From Kurthia huakuii LAM0618 (GTDB taxonomy: Bacteria; Bacillota; Bacilli; Bacillales_A; Planococcaceae), in the NCBI RefSeq assembly GCF_000505545.1, contig NZ_AYTB01000008.1, forward strand, positions 682,001-746,000: a stretch of 64,000 bases of DNA, read 5' to 3'. Each line of letters opens with the position of its first letter. Position 1 is the first letter of the stretch. Of the stretch, positions 35,764 through 47,155 are shown piece by piece. The position numbers and the translations under genes were made by a program. The notes beneath the pieces are model-generated. The model did no database searches. It saw only the letters and a program-made list of their open reading frames with translations, and was not told the DNA's origin.

Positions 35764-35792
35764 ATTATAATCAATTTTGACGGCTTTGTGAA
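35764..35792 (-). promoter_or_regulatory. citZ promoter
   Basis: TTCACA (35787-35792) and TATAAT (35764-35769) on the minus strand have a 17-base spacer. The rest of the spacer (35800-36048) is AT-rich and shows nothing further. Confidence 0.65.
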
Positions 35793-36048
35793 TTAAAACT
35801 AAGCATTTTATGGATTTGACGTTTTTAATAGAAAAATGCGTTTTTTTCTAGAGAAATCGGTATATTTTTAGTTGGATATATAATGATAAATAGTATTAAA
35901 TTGGTATTTTTTGAAATAAAAAGTTACTTTTCGCATGTTTTAGCGACCACTCTACAGCGTATCTATAAATGTTTTTTTATGCTGTTATAAACATTATTGT
36001 TGCTCGATTCATCCGATTTTTACTAGTCGTTATACATGTAAAAATAAC

Positions 36049-36085
36049 AAAAAAAAGCGAATAGCTCACATCGAGCCATTCGCTT
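36049..36085 (-). terminator. Intrinsic terminator of pyk
   Basis: The stem AGCGAATGGCTC / GAGCTATTCGCT (one mismatch) is followed by eight T on the minus strand. Confidence 0.87.
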
Positions 36086-36107
36086 TTTCATTATAATAAA
36101 ATCGTTG

Positions 36108-37865
36108 TTATAGAATACTAGAATACCCTTTGTAAATAACGCCTGAAGTCGCATCCATTGAAATCTCTTGACCCTGTTCAATAACAGTTGTTGCATTTTT
36201 CACACCAACGATAACCGGGATTCCTAACGATAAACCAACGACTGCTGCGTGCGATGTTAAACCGCCCTCTTCAGTAATTAAACCCGCGCATTTTTCAACT
36301 GCTGGCATCATTTCACGATCTGAACCAATCGTTACTAAAATACGACCTGTTGCATCTTGCGCCAATGCTTCTTGTGCATTTTTTACAACGAGTGCTTTCC
36401 CATTCGTTGCAGCGCGACCGATGCCTTGACCTTTTGTCAATTTATCGCCAATCATATGCACTTTCATTAAGTTTGTCGTACCCGCTTCACCAACAGGGAC
36501 ACCCGCTGTAATTACGACTAAGTCACCATATTTTACAACTTCGCTATCAAGCGATTTTTGCACTGCAAGCTCGAGCACTTCATCGGTAGATGTTACTTTT
36601 GGTGCTGTTAACGGTTGTACGCCCCATACAAGTGTTAGTTGGCGGCTTGTAATATCTGATGATGTAACAGCGACAACAGGTACTCCAGGGCGATATTTAG
36701 CAATAGCGCGTGCTGTTGCGCCACTTTCAGTTGGTGCTAAAATTGCTGACACTTGTAAGTTTAATGATGTATATGCTACAGATTGGGCAATGGCTTCTGT
36801 CATTGTTGCACCATTTTGCTTGCTGCGTGCACGGACAATTTCTTTATGATTTAATGTGTCTTCAATACGTGAGGCAATTTTATGCATCGTTTGCACAGAC
36901 TCAACAGGATATAAGCCGGCTGCCGTTTCACCGGATAACATAATCGCATCTGTACCATCTAAAATCGCGTTTGCAACATCACTTGCCTCAGCGCGTGTTG
37001 GACGTGGGTTACGTTGCATTGAATCGAGCATTTGTGTTGCTGTAATAACCGGTTTACCTGATTTATTACATTTATTAATTAAACTTTTTTGAACAACTGG
37101 TACTTCTTCAGCAGGAATTTCAACGCCAAGGTCCCCACGTGCAACCATCAAACCATCTGAAACTTTTAAGATGCCATCGATATTATCAACGCCCTCTTGA
37201 TTTTCGATTTTTGGAATGATACGAATATGTGCATCGTGACGTTCTAATAATTCACGGATTTCTAAAACATCTGATGGGCGTCGAACAAATGATGCGGCGA
37301 TAAAATCCACGCCTTGTTTGATACCAAACTCGATATCTGCAGCATCCTTTTCTGTAATTCCTGGTAGTTGTACAGAAACACCTGGTACGTTGACACCTTT
37401 TTTATTTTTTAAAGTGCCCGCATTTTCAACGGTTGTATGAATTAACCCGTTGGCACTATCAATACCTGTAACATGTAATTCTACTAAACCATCATCTAGA
37501 AGAATGATTGAACCTTCTTGCACATCTTCAATTAATTTTTCATAAGTGATTGAGAATACTTCCGTAGTACCAAGCACTTCTGTCATTGAAATGTCGATTG
37601 TTTGACCTGTTACAAGCTCAATCGCATCATTTTCCATATTATGTGTACGAATTTCCGGACCTTTTGTATCTAATAAAATACCGACAATTTTGCCCGTTTC
37701 TTTTGCTGCATGGCGAATTGCTTCAATGCGTACAGCGTGTTCTTCATGTGAACCATGTGAAAAGTTTAAACGTGCAACATTCATACCTGATTCGATTAAT
37801 TTTACTAACGTTTCATGTGATTCACTTGCTGGACCGATTGTACATACAATTTTCGTTTTTCTCAT
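36108..37865 (-). CDS. pyk: Pyruvate kinase with C-terminal PEP-utiliser domain
   Basis: The enzyme makes ATP and pyruvate from PEP. The barrel and active site are complete: [10 protein letters not shown], the catalytic Lys in [24 protein letters not shown] and the K/Mg segment [10 protein letters not shown]. The allosteric C domain runs to about residue 470. The last about 110 residues are the extra PEP-utilising mobile domain typical of Bacillus ([20 protein letters not shown]), giving 585 residues. It follows pfkA by 20 bases. Confidence 0.98.
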   Translation of the reverse strand: MRKTKIVCTIGPASESHETLVKLIESGMNVARLNFSHGSHEEHAVRIEAIRHAAKETGKIVGILLDTKGPEIRTHNMENDAIELVTGQTIDISMTEVLGTTEVFSITYEKLIEDVQEGSIILLDDGLVELHVTGIDSANGLIHTTVENAGTLKNKKGVNVPGVSVQLPGITEKDAADIEFGIKQGVDFIAASFVRRPSDVLEIRELLERHDAHIRIIPKIENQEGVDNIDGILKVSDGLMVARGDLGVEIPAEEVPVVQKSLINKCNKSGKPVITATQMLDSMQRNPRPTRAEASDVANAILDGTDAIMLSGETAAGLYPVESVQTMHKIASRIEDTLNHKEIVRARSKQNGATMTEAIAQSVAYTSLNLQVSAILAPTESGATARAIAKYRPGVPVVAVTSSDITSRQLTLVWGVQPLTAPKVTSTDEVLELAVQKSLDSEVVKYGDLVVITAGVPVGEAGTTNLMKVHMIGDKLTKGQGIGRAATNGKALVVKNAQEALAQDATGRILVTIGSDREMMPAVEKCAGLITEEGGLTSHAAVVGLSLGIPVIVGVKNATTVIEQGQEISMDATSGVIYKGYSSIL

Positions 37866-37885
37866 TCGTTGAACACTCCCGTAAG

Positions 37886-38860
<975 letters not shown>

Positions 38861-38878
38861 TCAGTTAAAACAAAGATG

Positions 38879-38957
38879 GGCTGAACATAGCTTATGCTAT
38901 GATTCAGCCTAATCATTCATCGAGATAATTCGAGCTTATACGAGAAATATCTCGTAT
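38879..38957. repeat. Two hairpins in the accA-pfkA spacer
   Basis: GGCTGAACATAGC / GCTATGATTCAGCC (38879-38909) is a near-perfect inverted repeat with a four-base loop. TACGAGA / TCTCGTA forms a second hairpin (about 38939-38957). Neither has a T-run on the minus strand, so they look like RNA stability or processing elements rather than terminators. Confidence 0.5.
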
Positions 38958-39016
38958 GAGGTCTAACATCTCTCTCTATGTTCTATCATACCGATTTCTT
39001 ATCAGTTTGGAAATAA

Positions 39017-39973
39017 TTATTGTGTAAAAATACCGATTTCACGATATTTTTTATATCGATCTTCAATTAATTCGTCTTTAGAAAGCGCTAACAGCTCTGT
39101 TAAAGACTTTTCAAGCGTTTCTTTTACAAACTCGGCCTGCTGTTCAGGGTCCTTTTGCGCGCCACCTAATACTTCTGGAATAATTTCATCAATGACATAC
39201 ATGTCTTTTAAATCGGGCGCGGTAATACGCATTGCTTCCGCTGCTTGTTGTGCTTTCGCTCCGTCGCGCCATAAAATAGACGCTGCGCCTTCTGGTGAAA
39301 TAACCGAAAATGTTGAGTTTGTTAACATATGCAAACGATTGGCGACACCTAATGCTAGTGCACCACCGCTTCCACCTTCACCGATGACAACACTAATTAC
39401 CGGCACTGTTAAACCGGCCATTTCTACTAAATTGCGTGCAATGGCTTCACTTTGACCACGCATCTCTGCTTGACTACCAGGGTAGGCGCCCTTCGTATCA
39501 ATAAAACAAATTACCGGACGATTAAATTTCTCGGCTTGTTTCATCAAGCGAAGCGCTTTGCGGTAACCTTCTGGATGTGGCATACCAAAGTTGCGGCGCA
39601 CATTTTCTTTAGTATCACGACCGCGCTGATGGCCAATAATTGTCACCGGTACACCATTTAGCGATGCAATCCCACTAACGATTGCCGCATCATCACCAAA
39701 TTGACGGTCACCATGCAATTCGATGAAATCATCAAAAATAAATTCCACATACTCAAGCGTTGTTGGACGATCCGCCATACGCGCTACTTGTACACGGTCC
39801 CAAGGCTTCAAGTTTGTATAAATATTTTTTTCAAGGACGCTAAAGCGCTGTTCTAATTGTTCAATTTCTTCACTGAAATCAAGTGATTCATTTGTTGTTA
39901 AGTTTTTCAATTCATCAATTTTTGCGCGTAGCTCAATTAATGGTTTTTCAAATGCTAGTGGTTGCTTAGCCAT
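39017..39973 (-). CDS. accA: Acetyl-CoA carboxylase carboxyltransferase subunit alpha
   Basis: With AccD it transfers CO2 from biotin to acetyl-CoA to give malonyl-CoA. The crotonase-like core is clear ([51 protein letters not shown]). The 318-residue length is normal. Its start overlaps the accD stop by eight bases, implying translational coupling for a 1:1 complex. Confidence 0.98.
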   Translation of the reverse strand: MAKQPLAFEKPLIELRAKIDELKNLTTNESLDFSEEIEQLEQRFSVLEKNIYTNLKPWDRVQVARMADRPTTLEYVEFIFDDFIELHGDRQFGDDAAIVSGIASLNGVPVTIIGHQRGRDTKENVRRNFGMPHPEGYRKALRLMKQAEKFNRPVICFIDTKGAYPGSQAEMRGQSEAIARNLVEMAGLTVPVISVVIGEGGSGGALALGVANRLHMLTNSTFSVISPEGAASILWRDGAKAQQAAEAMRITAPDLKDMYVIDEIIPEVLGGAQKDPEQQAEFVKETLEKSLTELLALSKDELIEDRYKKYREIGIFTQ

Positions 39974-40829
39974 GATGTGCTGCCCCTTTCGTATGTAACT
40001 TCACGAGTGTGCTTAGCGTTTGGCGCATATTTCTACGCTCAATAATCGCATCTAGCTGACCATGTTCTAATAAAAATTCAGCTGTTTGGAAATCCTCCGG
40101 TAATTTTTCACGTACCGTTTGTTCAATAACACGACGACCCGCAAAACCAATTAATGCTTGTGGCTCTGCTAAATTAATATCACCTACAGAGGCAAAGCTT
40201 GCTGATACCCCGCCCGTCGTTGGATGTGTCATCACAGAAATAAATAAATAGCCTTTATCCGCATGACGTTTCAATGCAACGCTCGTTTTTGCCATTTGCA
40301 TTAATGACAAGACCCCCTCTTGCATACGTGCGCCACCACTTGCTGTGAAAATAATAAACGGTACGCCAAGTTCGGTCGCTCTCTCTACGGCACGCGTAAT
40401 TTTCTCCCCTACAACTGATCCCATCGATCCCATGCGAAAATGAGCATCCATCACAGCAACTACTACTGTCTTACCATCTAACTGACCTTCACCTGTCACA
40501 ACTGCTTCGGTTAAACCTGTTTTTTCTTGGTCGGCTTTTACCTTTTCAAGATACCCTGGAAAAGCTAATGGATTTGCTGATTGTAATGCAGCATCTAATT
40601 CCACAAACGAGCCTTCATCTAATGTAATAGCTAAGCGATCTTGCGCATGCATTTTATGATGATAGCCACAACGGTCGCATACCCCAAATGCTTCCGTAAA
40701 GTCCACCTTACGCATCACATGATGACAATCTTCACAGTTTAATAAATCTTCCGTTAAACGCGCATCATCATGTGGCATAGCGAAATGCTTTTTCTTTTTA
40801 CCTTTTTTAAAAATCTCTCGAATATTCAT
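39966..40829 (-). CDS. accD: Acetyl-CoA carboxylase carboxyltransferase subunit beta
   Basis: A C4 zinc ribbon ([21 protein letters not shown], about 33-55) precedes the crotonase-fold catalytic region ([46 protein letters not shown]). The 287-residue length is usual. It is four bases downstream of a FadR/GntR-type regulator gene and coupled to accA, so the regulator probably belongs to the same message. Confidence 0.98.
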   Translation of the reverse strand: MNIREIFKKGKKKKHFAMPHDDARLTEDLLNCEDCHHVMRKVDFTEAFGVCDRCGYHHKMHAQDRLAITLDEGSFVELDAALQSANPLAFPGYLEKVKADQEKTGLTEAVVTGEGQLDGKTVVVAVMDAHFRMGSMGSVVGEKITRAVERATELGVPFIIFTASGGARMQEGVLSLMQMAKTSVALKRHADKGYLFISVMTHPTTGGVSASFASVGDINLAEPQALIGFAGRRVIEQTVREKLPEDFQTAEFLLEHGQLDAIIERRNMRQTLSTLVKLHTKGAAHHG

Positions 40830-40832
40830 AAT

Positions 40833-41477
40833 CTATCGCTCCTTCGCTAATGTATCTACCCATTCTTCGTACGCTTCAAGCGCTAAAGTAGGTTGACCCA
40901 TTCGTAAATTGCTTAAAAATCGCTCTAAATGAACTTTTTCGTTCGCCGTCGATACACCTTTGTACGGACGAAGTGCATATTGATTCAGCAATAGCCAAAT
41001 TTTATAAACAAGACGGTTATTGGTCGCAACAATCATTTCGCGAATAATATCTTCGCGCATGACACTTTGACCTTCGATAACATTATGTAACAGACTTTCC
41101 CACACAGGGAGTTTGCACAGCGCATCATCCAGCGCCACTTCACAAATAGCATCGCGCTCTAAAATGCGCTGCGTTGCAAACACATGGCCGCTTTCTGCTT
41201 CATCAGGCAAAATAAATTGCGCAAGTACTTCGACGAGCTGATGATTACGATAATCCGCTAAATACGTGCCACCGCCATGCTTTGTTTGAATTAAGCCAAG
41301 CAATTCCATACTACGAAGCGCTTCACGAACCGACGAACGCCCCACGCCTAGTCGTTCCGCTAACATGCGCTCCGAAGGTAATTTACCTCCCGGCTTAATA
41401 CCCTCTTCTTGAATAATTCCTTTTAAGTCATTCACTGTCTCAATAAACACTTTTGATTTTGATTGATTTTCCGTCAT
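40833..41477 (-). CDS. FadR-subfamily GntR transcription regulator
   Basis: The N-terminal winged helix (about 15-75) reads KLPSERMLAERLGVGRSSVREALRSME and is followed by the wing GGGTYLADY. The C-terminal region (about 90-214) has the length of an all-helical FCD effector domain, with weak motif conservation. It starts the accDA-pfkA-pyk run. A perfect TGGTCTGACCA palindrome overlaps its own transcript start. Autoregulation and control of malonyl-CoA supply are inferred; the ligand is unknown. It is not the E. coli FadR orthologue. Confidence 0.85.
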   Translation of the reverse strand: MTENQSKSKVFIETVNDLKGIIQEEGIKPGGKLPSERMLAERLGVGRSSVREALRSMELLGLIQTKHGGGTYLADYRNHQLVEVLAQFILPDEAESGHVFATQRILERDAICEVALDDALCKLPVWESLLHNVIEGQSVMREDIIREMIVATNNRLVYKIWLLLNQYALRPYKGVSTANEKVHLERFLSNLRMGQPTLALEAYEEWVDTLAKER

Positions 41478-41505
41478 CCCGATCTCTCCTTAGCCATTAG
41501 CTAAC

Positions 41506-41526
41506 AAAAGTGGTCTGACCACTTTT
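41506..41526. promoter_or_regulatory. GntR/FadR-type operator
   Basis: This 21-base perfect palindrome (AAAAGTGGTC-T-GACCACTTTT) contains TGGTCTGACCA, the classical FadR-subfamily operator core. It covers the predicted transcript start. Confidence 0.82.
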
Positions 41527-41530
41527 CATT

Positions 41531-41559
41531 AGCATACAGAAAAATATTCCATTCGTAAA
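41531..41559 (-). promoter_or_regulatory. Promoter of the regulator-accDA run
   Basis: TTTACG (41554-41559) and TATGCT (41531-41536) on the minus strand have a 17-base spacer. Confidence 0.6.
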
Positions 41560-41560
41560 G

Positions 41561-41588
41561 AAAAAACTGTGCTATTCGCACAGTTTTT
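41561..41588 (-). terminator. Intrinsic terminator of dnaE
   Basis: AAAACTGTGC / GCACAGTTTT, a perfect 10-bp stem with T-run, is read on the minus strand directly after dnaE. Confidence 0.87.
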
Positions 41589-41604
41589 AGTACCTGCTAT
41601 TAGT

Positions 41605-44600
41605 TTAACTTTCTAAAATACGCTCAATTTGTTTAATGATGAGCTGATTCTTTCCATTACGTTGCTCAATTTTCCCACGTACAATCACGCTCATCTCCTC
41701 ATCAAGCCATGACATTACTGCCGCATAATCGCGTGGGAACAACGTTGAAGAAATACTACCTTCTTCATCTTCTAATTGTAAAAAGGCCATTGGTTCTCCT
41801 TTTTTTGTGCGAATTTGTTTTTTACTTTGGATAAATGCTACAAGCTGAACATGAGATTCTGCGCGCGTTTGTTCAATCTCTTTCGTCGTTACACTATCAA
41901 TTGCCAGCTGTTTCTTTAACTCCATAATAGGATGTGGTGATAAATAAAAACCGAGCACTTCTTTCTCATATGTCAGCTTTTCTTTGTCAGTCATCGGCTC
42001 TACTTTAGCATATTTTGGCGTCCCAAATAGCGCGACATCTTGAAAATCATCGCCTTCACCTGCTAAATCCGATTGTAACGTTGCTTGCGCGATAGCCCCT
42101 TTTATTGAAGCAAGCAGCACAGCGCGATCTTTCGCAAACTCATCTAATGCCCCTGCCTTAATTAATGGCTCTAAAGCGTTTTCTTTAAATTGCTTCGCAG
42201 GAAAATCCGCAGCCATCTCATACAAGTTTTTCCATGTAGCATGACCATTTTTTTGCAAATGCTTCAACTCTTCTAAGAAGGTATTCGGCACGCCGCGAAT
42301 CATACCAAGCGCATAGCGAACAGCACCATGTTCAACGCGAAATCCTTTACTACTCTTCGTAATCGAAGGTGGTAACAGTTCAATTTCTTGCGCTTTCATC
42401 TCTTGCATAAAGGCAGCTGTTTTCTCTTTATCTCCGAGCACAGATGACAATAAAGCAGCATAAAAATACGGAGCAAAGTTCGCCTTTAAGTACGCCATCT
42501 GATACGTGATTACACTATATGCAGCAGAGTGTGATTTCGGGAAACCATAGTCCGCAAAACGAACAATCAAATCATAAACATCGTTAGCAACACGCTCATC
42601 AAACCCTTGTTTTAACGCACCAGCTACAAAGTGTGTGCGTTCTTGGTCGAGTGTAGCACGTTTTTTCTTGCTGACAGCACGACGCAATAGATCGGCCTCG
42701 CCCATTGTAAAGCCGGCAAAGCGACTCGCAATTTGCAAAATTTGCTCTTGATAAACAATAACGCCGTATGTTTCGGCTAAAATTGGGCGTAGCACTTCAT
42801 GCGGCATGTCGACCGTTTCCAAGCCATGTTTTCGTCGTGCATACACTGAAATAAATTCCATTGGACCCGGACGATACAGGGCATTAATCGCAATAATATC
42901 AGTAAATTGCGTTGGTGCAATCTCGCGCAACGCCTCACGCATACCAGCTGACTCTAGTTGGAATACGCCTAATGTATCCCCTCGGCGTAATAAGTCGAAC
43001 GTTTTCGCATCATGAAATGGTATTTTTTCAAACTTTAATGTTTTACCGATATCCGCAAAAATCATATTGCGAATCATTTCTAATGTCGTTAAATTGCGCA
43101 AGCCTAAAAAATCCATTTTTAATAAGCCAACTTGTTCTACTTCTTGCATCGGCCATTGCGTTAAATACAAACCTTCATGACCTTTTTCAATTGGCACAAT
43201 GTCAACTAGCGGCTCTGGTGATAACACAACACCAGCCGCATGCGTAGAAGCATTTCTTGGTAAGCCTTCTAATCGCAGCGCAACCGCGACAATTTCGTCA
43301 TGCTTTGAACTACGCGTACGCCACGCCGTAAGACCACCTTGCGCTAATGCATCTTGCAATGTGGCGCCCGGTTTTGATGGTACAAGTGACGATAATTCTG
43401 TTAACTCTTCCATCGTTAAGCCAAACATTCGACCAACATCGCGCAAAACCGCTTTGGCAGACAGCGTCCCAAACGTAATAATTTGCGAGACATAGTTTGC
43501 GCCATACTTTTCAGCAACATATTGAATTACTTCTTGTCGACGGTGGTCCGCAAAATCGACATCAATATCTGGCAACGTAACACGTTCTGGATTTAAAAAT
43601 CGTTCGAATAATAAGCCATACGCGAGCGGGTCTATATCAGTAATCCGCATCGCATACGCAACAAGTGAACTAGCAGAAGAGCCACGCCCTGGTCCGGTTA
43701 AAATATTACGCTTTCTAGCATAGTCAATATAATCGGCCACAATTAAAAAATAATCCGCATAACCCATTTTATTAATAATAGAAAGTTCATAGTTTAAGCG
43801 TTCTTCATACGCATGTTCAAGCTTTCCAAAGCGTTGTTCTAACCCTTTCTCGCATTGTATTCGCAATCTCTGTTCAGCTGTTTCATTTGCGGCCACCGGA
43901 AATTTTGGCATATGAAATGTTACTGCAGGTAATTCTGGCTCACATGACGCTAAAAAATCATACATTTGTTGTTGCCAAATCGGGCGGTCCATAAACCATG
44001 TTTTTAGTTGTTCAGCAGTTGGAACATACTGATGCTTTACCGCTGGCGCTAGTTCTTGTCGTTCAGCCAATTTTTGCCCGCTGTCAATCGCCTGAGCAAT
44101 ATCGAAAGCTACGACATCTTCCGGTTCCATGAATGTACTACAATGTGTTGCTCCAATTGGTAAATTCAAATTGCTACACAATTCTTCGTAATAACTTTCT
44201 TCCGGTGATGAGACACCACCTGGTCGTGCGATACCTGCTATACAATCTTCTAACCATAGCGCTTTTAATGTAGCAAGGTCTTCTTTTGGGTCCCCTAGCC
44301 ACGTTCCATCACATAATGGAATCATAGCCTTCAATCCTGCTTGATACCCCTCTAACCATTTTAATGGAATATCACCATGCTCACGCAATGAACTAGCAGA
44401 TGATAACTTTAATAACTGCGCATACCCTTGTACGTCTTTCGCATAGACAATGAGTTGCCTTCTATGATGTGACACTGTTACATGGAGCGTTAAACCTAAT
44501 ATAGGTGACAGACCTGCTTTTTTTAACGCATGCCAAAAAGGCAGCACACCATAAAGCTTTGAATTGGTGATTGCTGCCAATTGAACATGTTGCTGTGTCA

Positions 44601-44682
44601 TTTTTTGTGTCAATTCATCGATACGAATCGTACTTTGTAACATATCTGCAGCCGTAACTATTTGTGTATAGACGACATTCAT
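41605..44682 (-). CDS. dnaE: DNA polymerase III alpha subunit, DnaE type
   Basis: This replicative C-family polymerase, in Bacillus, extends primers before handing over to PolC. The palm carries LPDIDVDFADHRR (catalytic Asp pair) and RPGPMEFI. A tandem HhH region and OB fold (VQLVAFIQSKKQIRTKKGEP) follow. There is no proofreading insert. The N-terminal PHP domain lacks the usual HxHSxYSLL metal motif, reading VYTQIVTAADML instead. I start at the ATG at 44682 behind AGAGGT, giving 1025 residues; the frame extends to 44727 but would overlap nrnA. The ytrH-ytrI pair found here in B. subtilis is absent. Confidence 0.95.
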   Translation of the reverse strand: MNVVYTQIVTAADMLQSTIRIDELTQKMTQQHVQLAAITNSKLYGVLPFWHALKKAGLSPILGLTLHVTVSHHRRQLIVYAKDVQGYAQLLKLSSASSLREHGDIPLKWLEGYQAGLKAMIPLCDGTWLGDPKEDLATLKALWLEDCIAGIARPGGVSSPEESYYEELCSNLNLPIGATHCSTFMEPEDVVAFDIAQAIDSGQKLAERQELAPAVKHQYVPTAEQLKTWFMDRPIWQQQMYDFLASCEPELPAVTFHMPKFPVAANETAEQRLRIQCEKGLEQRFGKLEHAYEERLNYELSIINKMGYADYFLIVADYIDYARKRNILTGPGRGSSASSLVAYAMRITDIDPLAYGLLFERFLNPERVTLPDIDVDFADHRRQEVIQYVAEKYGANYVSQIITFGTLSAKAVLRDVGRMFGLTMEELTELSSLVPSKPGATLQDALAQGGLTAWRTRSSKHDEIVAVALRLEGLPRNASTHAAGVVLSPEPLVDIVPIEKGHEGLYLTQWPMQEVEQVGLLKMDFLGLRNLTTLEMIRNMIFADIGKTLKFEKIPFHDAKTFDLLRRGDTLGVFQLESAGMREALREIAPTQFTDIIAINALYRPGPMEFISVYARRKHGLETVDMPHEVLRPILAETYGVIVYQEQILQIASRFAGFTMGEADLLRRAVSKKKRATLDQERTHFVAGALKQGFDERVANDVYDLIVRFADYGFPKSHSAAYSVITYQMAYLKANFAPYFYAALLSSVLGDKEKTAAFMQEMKAQEIELLPPSITKSSKGFRVEHGAVRYALGMIRGVPNTFLEELKHLQKNGHATWKNLYEMAADFPAKQFKENALEPLIKAGALDEFAKDRAVLLASIKGAIAQATLQSDLAGEGDDFQDVALFGTPKYAKVEPMTDKEKLTYEKEVLGFYLSPHPIMELKKQLAIDSVTTKEIEQTRAESHVQLVAFIQSKKQIRTKKGEPMAFLQLEDEEGSISSTLFPRDYAAVMSWLDEEMSVIVRGKIEQRNGKNQLIIKQIERILES

Positions 44683-44707
44683 CGTATCAACCTCTTTTCT
44701 TTTACTA

Positions 44708-45631
44708 CTACTCACATACTGCTTCAATTGCTTGAATTACATCAGCCGCTTCCGCCCAATCATAAATCGTCGCACCCGCCGCAACTGGATGACCGCCACC
44801 CCGGAACTGCTTGGCAATCGTGTTAATGACCGGTCCTTTTGAGCGTAAACGTACGCGGATTTGGTCTTCTTCTTCGACGAACATAGCCCATGCTACAATC
44901 CCTTTTGCATTCCCCAATGATGGCACAAGATTATTCGTTTCCTCAACTGTCACGTCAAATTGCTTTAATACGTCCTTTGTTAATTTAATGTAGCCTGCAC
45001 CATTTTTGTTCATTGAGAAATTTTGATAAATATAGCCTTGCAGTTGTAAAACATTACATGATACTTCATACATGCCATTAAACAATGTCGAACGGTCAAA
45101 ATCGTATTCGATTAATTCTGCTACGGTACCAAATGTTACTTCTGTTGTACTTGGATATTGGAAACGACCTGTATCTCCAACAATCCCTGCAAATAAATAA
45201 CGTGCTGATTCTGCTGTTAACGTCCAAGATGCTGTTTTTGCTAAATCAAAAATCATTTCCGAACAAGAACTTGCTGCTGTATTGACCCAGCGCATATCGC
45301 CGTATTGATCATCATTTGGATGGTGATCAATTTTAATCAAGTAGGCTCCTGTCGTATAGCGCTTATCATCCACGCGATCGGTATTGGCCGTATCCGTAAC
45401 AATTACTAATGCACCTTCATACGTCACATCCTCTACGCCTGTAGGTTTACCTAAATAATCAAGCGGTGCGCTATGTAAGCCTGTTGTATAAATTTCTTTA
45501 TGTGGATAGTTTGTACGTAATAATGATGCTAGACCAAGCTGTGAACCGTAGGCGTCCTCATCCGGGCGTACATGACGGTGAACAATAATCGTATCATACT
45601 GTTCAATTTTTCTAATAATCTCTTGCTTCAT
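44708..45631 (-). CDS. nrnA: Bifunctional oligoribonuclease / pAp phosphatase NrnA
   Basis: This DHH/DHHA1-family enzyme degrades nanoRNA (2-5 mers) and 3',5'-bisphosphate nucleotides. The DHH half has HRHVRPDEDAYGSQLG and KIDHHPNDD, and the DHHA1 half has FRGGGHPVAAGATIYDW. The 307-residue length matches B. subtilis NrnA (YtqI). It is 25 bases upstream of dnaE, so the two are probably cotranscribed. Confidence 0.96.
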   Translation of the reverse strand: MKQEIIRKIEQYDTIIVHRHVRPDEDAYGSQLGLASLLRTNYPHKEIYTTGLHSAPLDYLGKPTGVEDVTYEGALVIVTDTANTDRVDDKRYTTGAYLIKIDHHPNDDQYGDMRWVNTAASSCSEMIFDLAKTASWTLTAESARYLFAGIVGDTGRFQYPSTTEVTFGTVAELIEYDFDRSTLFNGMYEVSCNVLQLQGYIYQNFSMNKNGAGYIKLTKDVLKQFDVTVEETNNLVPSLGNAKGIVAWAMFVEEEDQIRVRLRSKGPVINTIAKQFRGGGHPVAAGATIYDWAEAADVIQAIEAVCE

Positions 45632-45688
45632 ATAAAGTCATCTCCTAAACACTCATTTCCTTTTATTTTAAAGGAAATTGTTGTTATT

Positions 45689-45730
45689 AAAAAGTAGGCA
45701 ACCTCGATAAAATCGAAATTGCCTACTTTT
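45689..45730 (-). terminator. Intrinsic terminator after the YtoI-type gene
   Basis: AAAAGTAGGCAA / TTGCCTACTTTT with further CGAT/ATCG pairing gives a long hairpin with A and T tracts on both sides. Confidence 0.85.
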
Positions 45731-45738
45731 CTTATTAT

Positions 45739-47049
45739 TTATCGCTCTAATAATTGGAACGTAATCATTGCTTTCGCTACGAGTACATCATCTGAAAATG
45801 CTTCAAAGTCCATTTTTACAACTTTACGGCTCAAGTTTAAAATACGAGGCACAACACGCACTTGTTTTTCCATTTGAACAGGCTTCATAAAGTAAATCGT
45901 CATATTTTCAACGATACTTTCACCACGCTTCGTTTTTTTCAACGCTTGCGCTCCTGCTTCAACTAATAACGTTGTAAAGGCCCCATTTGAAATGGCGCCA
46001 AACTGATTCGTCATTTGTGGCGTCACCGTAAAATCAACGACCGTATCCATGAAATCGTCGGACATTTGGATTTCATTTTTCACTAAATCATCAATTGTCT
46101 CACCATGTTGCGGTTGACGTTGCGCCATTTGTAGCGCTTTCAAGACATCTTGACGACTAACAACACCTTGTAACACGCCATGCTCATCTGCAACTGGTAA
46201 TAAATCAATGCCTTCCCAAATCATGCGGTGCCCAGCTGTTGCAACACTTGTTTTCATTGTCACCGTAATAGGGTTACGCGTCATTAAACGGTCAATTGAT
46301 TCATTCTCCTGCTTGCCAATCACGTCTTTTGATGTCACAATCCCAACAATTTTTTGATGTTTATCAACAACAGGATATCCGCCATGCGTCGTTTTCGAAT
46401 TTAATTCATTAAAATCTTCAACCGTCGCATTAACTTTTAAATAAGATGTATCTTGAATGGGCACGACAATATCTTCAATTAATAAAATTTCTTTTTTAAT
46501 TAATTGGTCATAAATTGCACGGTTAATCATCGTCGCTACGGTAAACGTATCATAGCTTGACGAAATAATCGGTAACTCTAACTCATCCGCTAATAATTTC
46601 GTACTTTCAGATGCATCAAAGCCTCCTGTAATTAATACAGCTGCTCCAGCCTTCAGTGCTGCTTCATGCGTATCGCTACGGTTTCCGACAATCAATAAGC
46701 TACCGGCGTCCGTATAGCGCATCATATCATCCATTTTCATGGCACCAATAACAAATTTCGTTAATGTTTTGTGTAGCCCACTCTTACCACCAAGCACTTG
46801 TCCATCAACGATGTTAACGATTTCTGCCATCGTCAAACGTTCAATGTTTTCTTTTTTCTTCTTTTCAATACGAATCGTTCCTACACGTTCAATCGTACTA
46901 ACAAGTCTTCTATTTTCTGCCTCTTTAATCGCGCGATATGCTGTTCCTTCACTCACAGCCATATCTTTTGCAATTTGGCGTACCGAAATCTTGTCGCCTA
47001 CTGGTAGAGATTCGATGTACTGAATAATTTTCTCATGTTTTGTAACCAA
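45739..47049 (-). CDS. HTH-DRTGG-CBS-hotdog regulator-like protein (YtoI)
   Basis: Four modules are visible. A winged helix covers about 5-60 (VRQIAKDMAVSEGTAYRAIKE) and a DRTGG-like domain about 70-185. A CBS pair covers about 190-315 (YPVVDKHQKIVGIVTSKDVIG, LLPVADEHGVLQGVVSRQDVL). A C-terminal hotdog domain covers about 330-436 (FGAISNGAFTTLLVEAGAQA). This is the architecture of B. subtilis YtoI. CBS domains bind adenine nucleotides and the hotdog domain may bind acyl-CoA, so it could link nucleotide state to lipid status; that is inference. I start at the TTG at 47049, after AGGTGA; a GTG at 47058 overlaps that site. Confidence 0.85.
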   Translation of the reverse strand: MVTKHEKIIQYIESLPVGDKISVRQIAKDMAVSEGTAYRAIKEAENRRLVSTIERVGTIRIEKKKKENIERLTMAEIVNIVDGQVLGGKSGLHKTLTKFVIGAMKMDDMMRYTDAGSLLIVGNRSDTHEAALKAGAAVLITGGFDASESTKLLADELELPIISSSYDTFTVATMINRAIYDQLIKKEILLIEDIVVPIQDTSYLKVNATVEDFNELNSKTTHGGYPVVDKHQKIVGIVTSKDVIGKQENESIDRLMTRNPITVTMKTSVATAGHRMIWEGIDLLPVADEHGVLQGVVSRQDVLKALQMAQRQPQHGETIDDLVKNEIQMSDDFMDTVVDFTVTPQMTNQFGAISNGAFTTLLVEAGAQALKKTKRGESIVENMTIYFMKPVQMEKQVRVVPRILNLSRKVVKMDFEAFSDDVLVAKAMITFQLLER

Positions 47050-47155
47050 AAAAATCACCTAATTTCCAACGTCTTTCTACCTTTCAGTGTACCATAACTT
47101 CATAGTGTTCATGTAGTTTTGGCGCCGAAAAAGCTGTAATTCCGCTGATTTTCTG

